Of a stretch of 46,065 nucleotides of DNA, positions 26,540 to 36,263 are shown one piece after another. Source of the DNA: Acidithiobacillales bacterium SM1_46 (GTDB taxonomy: Bacteria > Pseudomonadota > Gammaproteobacteria > Acidiferrobacterales > Sulfurifustaceae); contig LJVB01000006.1 of the NCBI GenBank assembly GCA_001304215.1, forward strand, positions 1 to 46,065, given 5' to 3'. Position numbers and translations under genes: made by a program. The notes beneath the pieces were generated by a model, which was not told the DNA's origin, searched no databases, and saw only the letters and a list, made by a program, of their open reading frames with translations. Numbering within the stretch: position 1 is the first letter of the stretch; every line of letters begins with the position of its first letter.

Positions 26540-27928
26540 ATGAGCCAACTGATCAGTTTTGACCCCGAGCTACTGCGTCGCTATGACAAGGCCGGCCCGC
26601 GCTACACGTCCTACCCAACGGCCGTGCAGTTTCATGACGGCTTCGGGCCGGCGCGCTACCGGGCGCTGGCCGCGGCGACCAATGCCGAGGTCCCACAGCG
26701 CCCGTTGTCGCTCTACTTCCATCTGCCATTTTGCGACACGGTGTGCTTCTACTGCGCCTGCAACAAGGTGGTGACCAAGAACCGCGCACGGGCAGCGCCG
26801 TACCTTGAGCATCTGCACCGCGAAATCAGTTTGCAGGGGGCACTGTTTGATCGTGCGCGCGTGGTAGAGCAGCTGCACTGGGGCGGTGGCACGCCGACAT
26901 TTATCTCGCAGGCCGAGATGCGCGCGCTCATGGCGGAGACGCGCCGGCATTTCCAGCTGCGTGACGACGATCGTGGCGAGTACTCTATCGAGGTCGACCC
27001 GCGCGAGGTTTACGAAGGCACGCTTGCACTGTTACGCGAACTCGGATTCAACCGTTTGTCGATGGGCGTACAGGACTTCGATCCTGCGGTGCAGCGAGCG
27101 GTGAACCGCATTCAGGGCGAGGACGAAACGCTGGCAGTGCTGGCGGACGCACGTCGGCTGGGGTTTCGCTCCATCAATATGGACCTTATCTACGGTTTGC
27201 CGCGACAGACGGATGCGAGTTTCGCCCGCACGCTCGACAAGATCATTGCGGCTGCGCCGGATCGGTTGTCGGTATTCAATTACGCGCACCTGCCGCAGAT
27301 GTTCAAGACCCAGCGCCAGATCAACGAAGCTGAGCTGCCAAGCCCGGAGACCAAGCTCAACATCCTGCAACACACCATCGAGCGGCTCACCGCTGCCGGT
27401 TACGTCTACATCGGCATGGACCATTTTGCGCGCCCGGACGATGAGCTCGCTGTGGCGCAGCGTAGCGGAACGCTGTATCGCAACTTTCAGGGCTATTCCA
27501 CGCGCGCGGGCTGCGATCTGATCGGGATGGGCGTAACGTCGATTTCGCAGGTCGGTGACTCGTACAGCCAGAATCTGCGCACGCTGGAAGAGTACAGCGG
27601 GCGGCTCGACGGCAATGAACTCGCGGTGTTTCGCGGCGTCGAGCTGGATGCCGACGATCGCCTGCGGCGCGCGGTGATCATGCAGCTCATTTGTCACTTG
27701 CACCTAGACATGGCGGCGATCGAACGTGCTCACGGGATCCGCTTTGCAGATTACTTTGCCGTTGAGCTAGGTGATCTCGCGCCAATGCAGGCCGACGGTT
27801 TGGTCGACATCACATCGCAGCGTATCGAGGTACGCCCTCGTGGCACGCTGCTGATTCGCAACATTTGCATGGTGTTCGACAAGTACTTGCGTGCCCAGGC
27901 TGGTCAGCGATTCTCACGGGTCATCTAA
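26540..27928 (+). CDS. hemN: Oxygen-independent coproporphyrinogen III oxidase
   Basis: RYTSYPTAVQFHDGF, YFHLPFCDTVCFYCACNKVVTKN, HWGGGTPTFI, GCDLIGMGVTSISQVGDSYSQN. Confidence 0.95.
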   Translation: MSQLISFDPELLRRYDKAGPRYTSYPTAVQFHDGFGPARYRALAAATNAEVPQRPLSLYFHLPFCDTVCFYCACNKVVTKNRARAAPYLEHLHREISLQGALFDRARVVEQLHWGGGTPTFISQAEMRALMAETRRHFQLRDDDRGEYSIEVDPREVYEGTLALLRELGFNRLSMGVQDFDPAVQRAVNRIQGEDETLAVLADARRLGFRSINMDLIYGLPRQTDASFARTLDKIIAAAPDRLSVFNYAHLPQMFKTQRQINEAELPSPETKLNILQHTIERLTAAGYVYIGMDHFARPDDELAVAQRSGTLYRNFQGYSTRAGCDLIGMGVTSISQVGDSYSQNLRTLEEYSGRLDGNELAVFRGVELDADDRLRRAVIMQLICHLHLDMAAIERAHGIRFADYFAVELGDLAPMQADGLVDITSQRIEVRPRGTLLIRNICMVFDKYLRAQAGQRFSRVI

Positions 27929-27954
27929 TCGCGACACGACTAATCGCGACGCGA
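27925..27954. repeat. Two-copy 15-bp direct tandem repeat at the hemN 3' end
   Basis: ctaatcgcgacacga / ctaatcgcgacgcga, 14 of 15 identical; first copy contains the hemN stop. Confidence 0.8.
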
Positions 27955-27982
27955 CGTTCCCAGCCTGGCGCCGCTGCCGTAC

Positions 27983-28183
27983 GTGCCGTTGTGTCTTTCC
28001 TGCCAGGCAAGAGACGGCAATGGGTTTCCACTTCTTCACTATCTGAAGAGTTTGCCCGTGGACTATCTCACGATCGAGGGTAGCTTCTTGCGCGGCATGC
28101 AGGGCGACCTGATCGATGACCAGTTGGTTTCGGCCGTCAACGAGAACGGGCACGGCAGCGGAATTCATACGGTTGCGGCGTGA
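27983..28183 (+). pseudogene. Remnant of an EAL-domain (c-di-GMP phosphodiesterase) gene
   Basis: 66-aa ORF with HYLKSLPVDYLTIEGSFLRGMQGDLIDDQLVSAVNENGHGSGIHTVAA, resembling the C-terminal EAL segment (YLK-LPVDYLKIDGSFV...A-N--GH--GI-TVAE); no intact EAL domain around it. Confidence 0.72.
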
Positions 28184-28502
28184 GTGAAGAAACAGGTAAC
28201 GCACACCCGCCTGACGGATCTTGGTGTGGAGTATGCGTACGGAATGTTGTTGACTGGCCGCAATCCTTGCTGACAGAGCAAGAGGTAACTGCCAGTTTGT
28301 CATTGCAAGGCGTCGCAGCACACCGGGTTCTTCAAGAGCCAAGCAGAATCTGCTTACATATAGGAGGGCTTTCCAGTAATTGCCCTAAACGTTGCGCGGG
28401 AATTTGTGAGCTGTCGCTTTTCGGTATCGGTATTTGATGGACCCTTAGAATCAATCTTGTTACAAAGGGCGTTCGCCACGGAATCTGGCCAAAGGAAAAG
28501 AG

Positions 28503-29264
28503 ATGCAGAAGAAAGAGGCGGCCACGATCATCAGCATTGCAAATATCAAAGCAGCGTGTCGCGAGTGCACGCTGCGCGAGCTTTGCTTGCCGCTTGGTCT
28601 GGATGGGGCGGACTTGCTGCAACTCGAGCAACTGGTGCGGCGCCGTCGCCCGCTCAAGAAGGGCGAGTATCTTTTTCGTCACGGCGATTCGCTGAAGAGC
28701 CTGTTTGCCGTGCGCCGCGGTACCATCAAGACGACGGGACTGATGGAAGACGGGCGCGTGCAGGTAACGGGTTTTTATCTGGCCGGTGAGCTGCTCGGCA
28801 TCGATGCCATCAGCAACGATCGTCACCCGTGCAGTGCCGAGGCGGTCGAGCCGACCGAGATCTGCGAAATCCCCTATCATGACCTCGAGGCCGTTGCGCA
28901 GCAGGTGCCCGGTCTGCAACACCAGCTCTTCAAGATCATGTCGCGCGAAATCTTGCGCGACGAGCAGATGCTCATGATGCTCGGTCGCATGACGGCTGAG
29001 GAGCGGCTGGCTGCCTGCCTTCTGAGTCTGGCGCAACGTCAGCTTCGGCTTGGTGCCGTTGATGGCGAAATCCGCCTGCCGATGTCCCGCCAGGATCTCG
29101 GCGACTATCTCGGTCTTGCCCTTGAAACCGTCAGCCGTTTGTTCTCACGCTTTCAGGAAGAGGGTCTTATTGAGGTGCATGGCCGACAGGTGCGCATTAC
29201 CAATGTCGATCGGCTCCGCTCCCTTGGGGGGACCAGTGCCGGCCAGCAAAGCCAGTTCGCCTGA
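28503..29264 (+). CDS. fnr: FNR-type Crp/Fnr transcriptional regulator with Fe-S cluster ligands
   Basis: 253 aa; N-terminal CRECTLRELC (Cx2Cx5C), central TEICEIPY Cys, HTH RQDLGDYLGLALETVSRLFSRFQEEGLI. Confidence 0.93.
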   Translation: MQKKEAATIISIANIKAACRECTLRELCLPLGLDGADLLQLEQLVRRRRPLKKGEYLFRHGDSLKSLFAVRRGTIKTTGLMEDGRVQVTGFYLAGELLGIDAISNDRHPCSAEAVEPTEICEIPYHDLEAVAQQVPGLQHQLFKIMSREILRDEQMLMMLGRMTAEERLAACLLSLAQRQLRLGAVDGEIRLPMSRQDLGDYLGLALETVSRLFSRFQEEGLIEVHGRQVRITNVDRLRSLGGTSAGQQSQFA

Positions 29265-29269
29265 TCTCC

Positions 29270-29307
29270 GTCAACCGGTCCGCGCCTGACGCGGTTGACA
29301 AGTTTTC
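29270..29307 (+). terminator. Candidate rho-independent terminator between fnr and bioB
   Basis: gtcaaccg ... cggttgac 8-bp perfect inverted repeat (29270-29277 / 29292-29299) followed by aagtttt. Confidence 0.45.
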
Positions 29308-29351
29308 TGCCTTCCCCTAGCGTGATCGTCCCTTCCGGTCCGGGGTCAGTC

Positions 29352-30323
29352 ATGTCGCACGACCACAACGCCATCGAGGCACTGTTCGCTCTGCCGTTCA
29401 ACGACCTGCTGTTCCGTGCCCACACGGTACATCGTGCGCACTTCGATCCGAACCGCGTGCAACGTTCGACGTTGCTGTCGATCAAGACCGGTGGCTGTTC
29501 CGAGGATTGCGGTTACTGCTCACAGTCGGCACGCTTCGACACTAGCATAGAGCGTCAACCGCTCCTGCCACTTGATGATGTCGTGGCCGCGGCGCAGGCC
29601 GCGAAAGATCGCGGTGCCACGCGGTTCTGCATGGGCGCCGCGTGGCGTGGCCCGAAAGACAAGGATCTCGACTCGGTTATTGAGATGGTGCGCGCCGTCA
29701 AAGCGCTGGACCTTGAAACCTGCGTGACGCTCGGGCAGTTGCGCGAAGGCCAAGCTGAAAAGCTCAAAGCCGCGGGACTCGATTACTACAATCACAATCT
29801 CGATACGTCGCGCGCGCACTACGGCAACATCGTCCATACGCACGAATATGATGATCGCCTGAATACGCTGCGGCGCGTGCGCGACGCCGGCCTGCACGTC
29901 TGCTGCGGCGGCATCATGGGTATGGGCGAATCGCGCCAGGACCGCGCCGCGTTTCTTGCCGAGCTTGCAGGGCTGGATCCGGCGCCGGAAAGCGTGCCGC
30001 TCAACATGCTGGTGAAGATCCCGGGCACACCGCTGTCAGACGTGCCGGTCCTGGAGCCGCTCGAATTCGTGCGCACGATCGCGGTGGCGCGCATCGTGAT
30101 GCCAACTTCCTACGTGCGGCTTTCCGCCGGCCGCCAGCAAATGCCCGATCACCTGCAGGCGCTGTGTTTCTTCGCCGGGGCCAATTCGATCTTCCATGGC
30201 GACCGCCTGCTCACCACCGCGAACCCGGACGCTGATCATGATCAGGCGCTGTTTGCGAATCTCGGGATTCAGCCGATTTCCGGGGATGCGCAGACAGTGC
30301 CAAAGGCTCGAGCGTCGGGTTAG
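29352..30323 (+). CDS. bioB: Biotin synthase
   Basis: [19 protein letters not shown] radical SAM motif, [40 protein letters not shown]. Start at MSHDHN (29352). Confidence 0.96.
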   Translation: MSHDHNAIEALFALPFNDLLFRAHTVHRAHFDPNRVQRSTLLSIKTGGCSEDCGYCSQSARFDTSIERQPLLPLDDVVAAAQAAKDRGATRFCMGAAWRGPKDKDLDSVIEMVRAVKALDLETCVTLGQLREGQAEKLKAAGLDYYNHNLDTSRAHYGNIVHTHEYDDRLNTLRRVRDAGLHVCCGGIMGMGESRQDRAAFLAELAGLDPAPESVPLNMLVKIPGTPLSDVPVLEPLEFVRTIAVARIVMPTSYVRLSAGRQQMPDHLQALCFFAGANSIFHGDRLLTTANPDADHDQALFANLGIQPISGDAQTVPKARASG

Positions 30324-30363
30324 GCCGCCATTGGCGTGCCGCATCGCAACGGAGCCGAAGCGC

Positions 30364-31248
30364 ATGAGACAAAGGATGCTGTTTATGCTGCCCGCGCTGG
30401 TACTGGCCGGTGCCGCCGCGGCGGCACCGGAGATCCAAAGCCCGGAACTAGTCGCGATCCGGAATGCCGCGCAGCGTGGCGACGCCGGGGCGGAACTGCT
30501 GCTGGCGCTGACTTATCTGGAGGGCCGCGACAGCGTCGCTCCTGACGTCCGCGCGGGCGTCCACTGGTTGCGCGCGGCGGCCGTCGCCGGCCAGCCGTAC
30601 GCACAATACCGGCTTGGCGACCTCTACCACACGGGTAAAGGCGTCGCCAAGAACGAGCAGCAGGCGGTGTCATGGTGGCGCAAGGCCGCCTCGCAGGGCA
30701 TCGAGTCGGCCGAACTCGAATTGGGTCGCGCGTTACTCGCGGGGCGCGGCGCGCATCAGGACTATCGCGAGGCGGCGCAATGGCTGGGCCGGGCCGCCGA
30801 CCAGGGCAACGCCGAGGCGCAGTATCTGCTCGGCAAGATGTATCGCGAAGGCCACGGCGCGCCGCAGGATCCCGAACGCGGTCGCGACTGGCTTGCGCGG
30901 GCGGCCGCCCAGGGGCATTCCGACGCGCTCAGGCTCCTGCACTTCTTTGTCGACGTTGGCGAGGACACCGCGGTGGTCTACGAGCAGTCGGGCGAAGAGC
31001 TGAAACGCCGCGCCGGGGAAGGGGATGTTGAGGCGCAGTACCAGCTCGCCCTGCGCTATGAGACCGGCGCCTGGGGCGTGCCGCGTAACGACCGTGAGGC
31101 GTTGAAATGGTTTACGCGCGCCGCGGAAGATGGTGACAGGCGTGCCGCGCAGGCGTTGGCCGACATTTACACGCGTGGGCTATTGGGGGTTTTGCCCGAT
31201 GGCGCCCGCGCCGCCGAGTGGCGCACGCGCGCTCAGTCGGGCAAATGA
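30364..31248 (+). CDS. Sel1-like repeat (SLR) protein, exported
   Basis: Signal peptide MRQRMLFMLPALVLAGAAAAA; SLR units (AQYRLGDLYHTGKGVAKNEQQAVSWWRKAASQG, AQYLLGKMYREGHGAPQDPERGRDWLARAAAQG). Confidence 0.9.
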   Translation: MRQRMLFMLPALVLAGAAAAAPEIQSPELVAIRNAAQRGDAGAELLLALTYLEGRDSVAPDVRAGVHWLRAAAVAGQPYAQYRLGDLYHTGKGVAKNEQQAVSWWRKAASQGIESAELELGRALLAGRGAHQDYREAAQWLGRAADQGNAEAQYLLGKMYREGHGAPQDPERGRDWLARAAAQGHSDALRLLHFFVDVGEDTAVVYEQSGEELKRRAGEGDVEAQYQLALRYETGAWGVPRNDREALKWFTRAAEDGDRRAAQALADIYTRGLLGVLPDGARAAEWRTRAQSGK

Positions 31249-31922
31249 TCGAGATGGTTGAGCACCACGAGCAGCACAACGGTCGCGACGAACATCCACG
31301 CCGGCCCGAACAGCCATAGCACCAGCGGCACCGAGAAGTAGTAGGTCCGCATCCCGATCGAGTAGTACTGCGACACGCGATTCAGTACCCGCACCACCTT
31401 CTGTACAGTTACGCCATGGTCATGCGCCCCGGTTGGAACGTTGATCATGTAGCCGACGTGATGGAAGCCTCGCACTGCAAGCGAAAAGCTGAAGAAGGAG
31501 ATGAAGAAGTCCACGATCAGCAGCATCAGCTTGAAGAGCCACACGCCCGGCTCGCGCGAGCCCCATGAATTGACGCCAGCAAGTATATGACTGAGTTTGT
31601 CGGCGTTCGCGAGAAGGTTAAGGATGCCGAAGATCAGCAGCACCGCGGTCGATGCCAGCAGCGTTGCCGCCATGGTCGAATTGCGAAAAGTCTGTACCGC
31701 CAATGTGTGCAGGTCGCGCTCTTCACGCATGATGCGCTCGACCCAGGCCGCACGGGCTTGCACGTTCATTCCCTGGATGGTCAGCGTCGGGTTTTCGCGA
31801 ATACGCCTGACGAGGCGCCGCTGGTAGATCAGCACCATCGCCACGCATAAGAAGAAGGTACCAAAGTCGACCAGGTACGCCCAGTCGGCTGCAAGCTTGG
31901 TGGTGAGGTCATTCATCGTCAT
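31233..31922 (-). CDS. DUF599 domain-containing membrane protein
   Basis: LVDFGTFFLCVAMVLIYQRRLVRRIRENPTLTIQGMNVQARAAWVERIMREERDLHTLAVQTFRNSTMAATLLASTAVLLIFGIL, several TM segments. Start chosen at internal Met. Confidence 0.82.
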   Translation of the reverse strand: MTMNDLTTKLAADWAYLVDFGTFFLCVAMVLIYQRRLVRRIRENPTLTIQGMNVQARAAWVERIMREERDLHTLAVQTFRNSTMAATLLASTAVLLIFGILNLLANADKLSHILAGVNSWGSREPGVWLFKLMLLIVDFFISFFSFSLAVRGFHHVGYMINVPTGAHDHGVTVQKVVRVLNRVSQYYSIGMRTYYFSVPLVLWLFGPAWMFVATVVLLVVLNHLDHLPD

Positions 31923-31938
31923 CTGTATGGTCCCCGGG

Positions 31939-32490
31939 TCAGCCGGCTGCAAACACCTTGCGCGGTTCCTTGAGCTCGCCCTCCGGAACCGGACGGATCT
32001 CAAACGTCATGTGCGCGAGGTCGCCGAGCACATAGGTCGGTGGTGTCCCGATGCCAGCCACGGTGCCTGGATCGACGCGGATCGTATCAGCACCCTTGAT
32101 GTTGCGAATTGGCTCCACCACGGGGCGGTGCTCATGACCGTTGCATACCAGATCGTAATCGCCGGTCAAGGCCATCGCCTTGGCGTAGTGGGGATAGTGC
32201 ACGAGGAAAATGCGGCGGTTGGCCAGTGTGAATACCCCGTCCTGTCCGTAGTAGTGCACATGGTTTTCGGGATGGTTGCCGAGTCGGGCCAGGTGATAGA
32301 GATCGCCCTGATTGTTGCCATGGACGACGTGGATGGGGAGCGCAAGCGGAATAATGGCGTGCAGCGTGGAGGGCGCCACCACATCGCCGCAATGGATAAC
32401 CGCTTCGGCCCCGAGTCGCCTGGCATCCGCCACCGCCGCGGCTAGCAGGCTGCGATGGTCGTGACTGTCGGAGACGATACAGATCTTCAT
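31939..32490 (-). CDS. Metallophosphoesterase (YfcE/MJ0936 family)
   Basis: 183 aa; [46 protein letters not shown]. Confidence 0.9.
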   Translation of the reverse strand: MKICIVSDSHDHRSLLAAAVADARRLGAEAVIHCGDVVAPSTLHAIIPLALPIHVVHGNNQGDLYHLARLGNHPENHVHYYGQDGVFTLANRRIFLVHYPHYAKAMALTGDYDLVCNGHEHRPVVEPIRNIKGADTIRVDPGTVAGIGTPPTYVLGDLAHMTFEIRPVPEGELKEPRKVFAAG

Positions 32491-32506
32491 GGCGGGTGCA
32501 TTCTAG

Positions 32507-32536
32507 CAAAAACAAAGGGCCGGCTTTCGCCGGCCC
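32507..32536 (-). terminator. Rho-independent terminator of the hppA transcript
   Basis: On the minus strand: gggccggc-gaaa-gccggccc followed by tttgttttt; perfect 8-bp stem with GAAA tetraloop and U-tract. Confidence 0.85.
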
Positions 32537-32569
32537 CCATTTCTTCTTGTTGTTGACTGCCCGTGAGCG

Positions 32570-34624
32570 TTACAGCAGCGGGACGATCAAGAGAGCAACG
32601 ATGTTGATGATCTTGATGAGCGGGTTGATTGCCGGACCCGCGGTGTCCTTGTACGGATCGCCAACGGTGTCGCCGGTCACCGCGGCCTTGTGGGCGTCGC
32701 CCCCCTTGCCGCCATAGTGGCCTTCCTCGATGTATTTCTTGGCGTTATCCCAGGCGCCACCGCCAGTGGTCATGGAGATCGCGACGAAGATGCCGGTCAC
32801 GATCGAACCCATCAGCACGCCACCCAGCGCCTTCACCCCGGCGCCCGGCCCCATCAGGGCGTTGAGCACCAGCACTACCACTACCGGTACCAGCACCGGC
32901 AGTAGCGACGGCACGATCATCTCCTTGATCGCGGCCTTGGTCAGCATGTCGACCGCCTTGGAGTAATCGGGCTTGGACTTGCCGGTCATGATGCCCTTGA
33001 TGCTCTTGAACTGGCGGCGCACTTCCACCACCACCGAGCCGGCCGCACGGCCGACCGCCTCCATGCCCATCGCACCGAACAGATAAGGCACCAGGCCGCC
33101 GACGAACAGGCCGATGATGACGGCCGGGTCGGAGAGCGAGAACTCGACCAGCTTGCCGTAATGCTTGAGTTCGTGGGTGTAATCCGCGAACAGCACCAGC
33201 GCCGCGAGACCGGCGGAGCCGATGGCATAGCCCTTGGTCACGGCCTTGGTGGTGTTGCCGACCGCATCCAGCGGATCCGTGATGTCGCGGATCTTCTTCG
33301 GCAGCTTCGACATTTCGGCGATGCCACCGGCGTTGTCGGTGATCGGACCATAGGCATCGAGCGCCACGATAATGCCGGTCATGCTGAGCATCGAGGTGGC
33401 GGCGATAGCAATGCCATACAGGCCGGCCAGCGAGTACGAACCCCAGATGGCGAGACACACCGCGATGACCGGCGCCGCGGTCGCCTTCATCGACACGCCC
33501 AGGCCCGCGATCACGTTGGTGCCGTGACCGGTGGTCGAGGCCTGCGCGATCTTGCGCACCGGGCTGTACTCGGTAGCGGTGTAGTACTCGGTGATCACCA
33601 CCATGGCGGCGGTGAGCGCGAGTCCGATAAGCGCCGCGTAGTACAGGTTGATGGTCGGAATGGTTTGGTTATCGAGCATGATGCTCGGTCCGAGAAGGCG
33701 GTCGGTGACGTAATAGAACGCGATGGCCGCCAGCACGCCCGCCACGATCAGGCCACGGTACAGCGCGTTCATGATCTTGCCGCCTTTCCTGGCATGCACG
33801 AAGAAGGTGCCAATGACCGAGGCAATGATCGAGACGCCGCCGAGCACCAGCGGATACATCACCGCCTGACCACTGTCGCCGCCAATCAGCAGGCCACCGA
33901 GCAGCATCGTGGCGATGATCGTCACCGCATAGGTCTCAAACAGATCCGCTGCCATGCCAGCGCAGTCGCCGACGTTATCGCCCACGTTGTCGGCGATAAC
34001 CGCCGGGTTGCGCGGATCATCCTCCGGGATGCCGGCCTCGACCTTGCCAACCAGGTCCGCGCCGACGTCCGCACCCTTGGTGAAGATGCCGCCGCCGAGT
34101 CGCGCGAAGATGGAGATCAACGAGCCGCCAAAGCCAAGGCCCACCAGTGGCTTCACTGGATCGGTGCCGGGCGCGACGTTTACAAGAATGGCGTAGTAAC
34201 CCGCCACCCCGAGAAGGCCGAGGCCAACGACCAGCAGGCCGGTGATGGCGCCGCCACGGAATGCGACCTGCAGTGCCGCGTTCAGCCCGTCCTTGGCCGC
34301 CTCGGCGGTGCGCACGTTGGCGCGAACCGAGATGTTCATGCCGATGTAGCCGGCCGCCGCAGACAGCACCGCGCCAATCGCGAATCCGATGGCCGTCAGG
34401 TGACCGAGGAAATAGAAGATCAGCGCGAACAGCACCACGCCGACGATGGCGATGGTGCGGTACTGGCGATTGAGGTAGGCCGAGGCGCCTTCCTGAATGG
34501 CGGCCGAAATCTCCTGCATGCGGGCATTCCCGGCCGGCTTGCCGAGAATCCAGCTGATGGAGACCAGGCCGTACGCGATTGCCGCGACGGCGCAAGCCAG
34601 GGCGAACAGCAAACTTTGTGACAT
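32570..34624 (-). CDS. hppA: Proton-translocating membrane pyrophosphatase (K+-independent type)
   Basis: 684 aa; [77 protein letters not shown] with Lys at the K+-dependence position. Confidence 0.97.
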   Translation of the reverse strand: MSQSLLFALACAVAAIAYGLVSISWILGKPAGNARMQEISAAIQEGASAYLNRQYRTIAIVGVVLFALIFYFLGHLTAIGFAIGAVLSAAAGYIGMNISVRANVRTAEAAKDGLNAALQVAFRGGAITGLLVVGLGLLGVAGYYAILVNVAPGTDPVKPLVGLGFGGSLISIFARLGGGIFTKGADVGADLVGKVEAGIPEDDPRNPAVIADNVGDNVGDCAGMAADLFETYAVTIIATMLLGGLLIGGDSGQAVMYPLVLGGVSIIASVIGTFFVHARKGGKIMNALYRGLIVAGVLAAIAFYYVTDRLLGPSIMLDNQTIPTINLYYAALIGLALTAAMVVITEYYTATEYSPVRKIAQASTTGHGTNVIAGLGVSMKATAAPVIAVCLAIWGSYSLAGLYGIAIAATSMLSMTGIIVALDAYGPITDNAGGIAEMSKLPKKIRDITDPLDAVGNTTKAVTKGYAIGSAGLAALVLFADYTHELKHYGKLVEFSLSDPAVIIGLFVGGLVPYLFGAMGMEAVGRAAGSVVVEVRRQFKSIKGIMTGKSKPDYSKAVDMLTKAAIKEMIVPSLLPVLVPVVVVLVLNALMGPGAGVKALGGVLMGSIVTGIFVAISMTTGGGAWDNAKKYIEEGHYGGKGGDAHKAAVTGDTVGDPYKDTAGPAINPLIKIINIVALLIVPLL

Positions 34625-34699
34625 TTTCGGTTACCTCCCGGTGGTTAAATTTCACTCTTTCTGGAAAACAAACGGCATCCTGTCTGCCAGCCTGCGTTC

Positions 34700-34930
34700 T
34701 TAGGGCGTCGCGGGCTTGTCCTTGTTGACGACCAATCCTCCTTCAAACCGGTCACCCGGCCGAAATCCAAAAACCTTGTCGAGCCCGCATTCCCGTATCA
34801 GGCGGTCGACGGCAGCTTGACCATGCTCGCGGTCTACCTCGGAGAGGATGAGCTTCGCCGAGTTGCCGTTGTAGAACCCGCCGAAGCCGGCCTGCACGAG
34901 TAGCAGCTCCTTGGCCTTGTCGAGTGTCAT
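34700..34930 (-). CDS. Uncharacterised small protein between pfp and hppA
   Basis: 76-aa ORF, codirectional, starts 4 nt after the pfp stop; MTLDKAKELLLVQAGFGGFYNGNSAKLILSEVDREHGQAAVDRLIRECGLDKVFGFRPGDRF. Confidence 0.7.
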   Translation of the reverse strand: MTLDKAKELLLVQAGFGGFYNGNSAKLILSEVDREHGQAAVDRLIRECGLDKVFGFRPGDRFEGGLVVNKDKPATP

Positions 34931-34933
34931 CGA

Positions 34934-36202
34934 CTACAGCTTGAAGCCCCCAAGCTTCTTCTTTACTGCCACGTTCTTGAGGCGCACGTACTGCGGCATG
35001 CCGTCCTTGTAGGGCGGGTAATCCTCGCCCTTGATAAGCGGTTCGAGATAGGCGCGGCACTTGGCAGTGATGCCAAAGCCATCCGGCGTGATGAAATCGG
35101 CCGGCATCATCTTCTCGACGTTCGCGACCTTGGCGAGCGGCGCCATGCCGATGGTCCATTTGTAGGGCTTGCTGCTCTTTCGCACGATTGTCGGCATCAC
35201 CGAGTTGTGGCCCTTGATGGCGTATTCGACCGCCGCTTTCCCGGTGGCATAGGCCTGCTCGACGTCCGCCTTGGAGGCAATGTGGCGCGCGGCGCGTTGA
35301 AGGTAATCCGCAACGCCCCAGTGATACTTGAGGCCGAGACCTTCCTTGATGATCGAGGCCACTACTGGTGCGACGCCGCCAAGCTGGGCGTGGCCGAAGG
35401 CATCGCGAAGGCCCTGATCAGCGAGGAACTTGCCATCGGCGCTCTTCGTGCCTTCCGACACCACCACGGTGCAGTAACCGAATTTCTTTACGTGAGCGTC
35501 GACCTTGCCGAGGAACTTGTCCTTGTCGAAGCTCACTTCCGGAAACAGGATTACGATCGGGATCTCGGTGTCCTTGGTAGAGGCAAGGCCGCCAGCCGCC
35601 GCGATCCAGCCAGCGTGCCGGCCCATCACTTCGAGGATGAACACCTTGGTCGAGGTTTTCGCCATCGAGGCGACATCGAAGCTCGCCTCGCGCGTGGATA
35701 CCGCGATGTACTTGGCGACCGAACCAAAGCCCGGGCAGTTGTCGGTGATCGGCAGGTCATTGTCGACCGTCTTCGGCACATGCACGGCCCTGATCGGGTA
35801 GCCCATGGACTCACCGAGCTGCGAGACCTTGAGGCAGGTGTCGGCCGAGTCGCCACCACCGTTATAGAAGAAGTAACCGATGTTGTGGGCCTTGAACACC
35901 TCGATCAGGCGCTCGTACTCGCGGCGGTTGGCCTCGAGGCTCTTCATCTTGTAGCGGCAGGAGCCGAACGCGCCCGAGGGCGTATAGCGCAGGGCCGCGA
36001 TGCTCTTGGCCGACTCCTTGCTGGTGTCAATTAAGTCTTCGGTCAGGGCGCCTATGATGCCGTTGCGGCCGGCGTACACCTTGGCGATCTTGTTCTTGTG
36101 CTTGCGGGCGGTTTCGATGACGCCTGCTGCCGAGGCGTTGATCACGGCGGTTACGCCGCCGGACTGCGCGTAAAAGGCGTTCATGGGTTTTGCTTTGGCC
36201 AT
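34934..36202 (-). CDS. pfp: 6-phosphofructokinase, pyrophosphate-dependent type
   Basis: 422 aa; AQSGGVTAVINASAAG, FFYNGGGDSADTCLKV, VPKTVDNDLPITDNCPGFGSVAKY, EVMGRHAGWIAAAGGLA. Confidence 0.9.
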   Translation of the reverse strand: MAKAKPMNAFYAQSGGVTAVINASAAGVIETARKHKNKIAKVYAGRNGIIGALTEDLIDTSKESAKSIAALRYTPSGAFGSCRYKMKSLEANRREYERLIEVFKAHNIGYFFYNGGGDSADTCLKVSQLGESMGYPIRAVHVPKTVDNDLPITDNCPGFGSVAKYIAVSTREASFDVASMAKTSTKVFILEVMGRHAGWIAAAGGLASTKDTEIPIVILFPEVSFDKDKFLGKVDAHVKKFGYCTVVVSEGTKSADGKFLADQGLRDAFGHAQLGGVAPVVASIIKEGLGLKYHWGVADYLQRAARHIASKADVEQAYATGKAAVEYAIKGHNSVMPTIVRKSSKPYKWTIGMAPLAKVANVEKMMPADFITPDGFGITAKCRAYLEPLIKGEDYPPYKDGMPQYVRLKNVAVKKKLGGFKL

Positions 36203-36263
36203 GGCGTTGCAGTGTCTCCGGTAAAGTGGGGAATCTCGTTAGAATAAATTCAGGGTTGTGCCG

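Noticed and set aside
28434-28454. TTGAT...ATCAA half-sites upstream of fnr
   Set aside because: Spacer is 11 nt instead of the 4 nt required for an FNR box, so not called as autoregulation.
29261-29274. Possible fourth FNR box (reverse strand TTGAC-GGAG-ATCAG) at the fnr stop
   Set aside because: One half-site is imperfect, it overlaps the fnr stop codon and a candidate terminator stem, so function as an operator is unlikely.
33161-34621. 486-aa ORF antisense to hppA, and similar long antisense ORFs (3324..4403, 5317..6240, 1147..2004, 13632..14957)
   Set aside because: Shadow ORFs of high-GC coding DNA; composition rich in R/H/A, no domains, and the opposite strand encodes clearly recognisable proteins.
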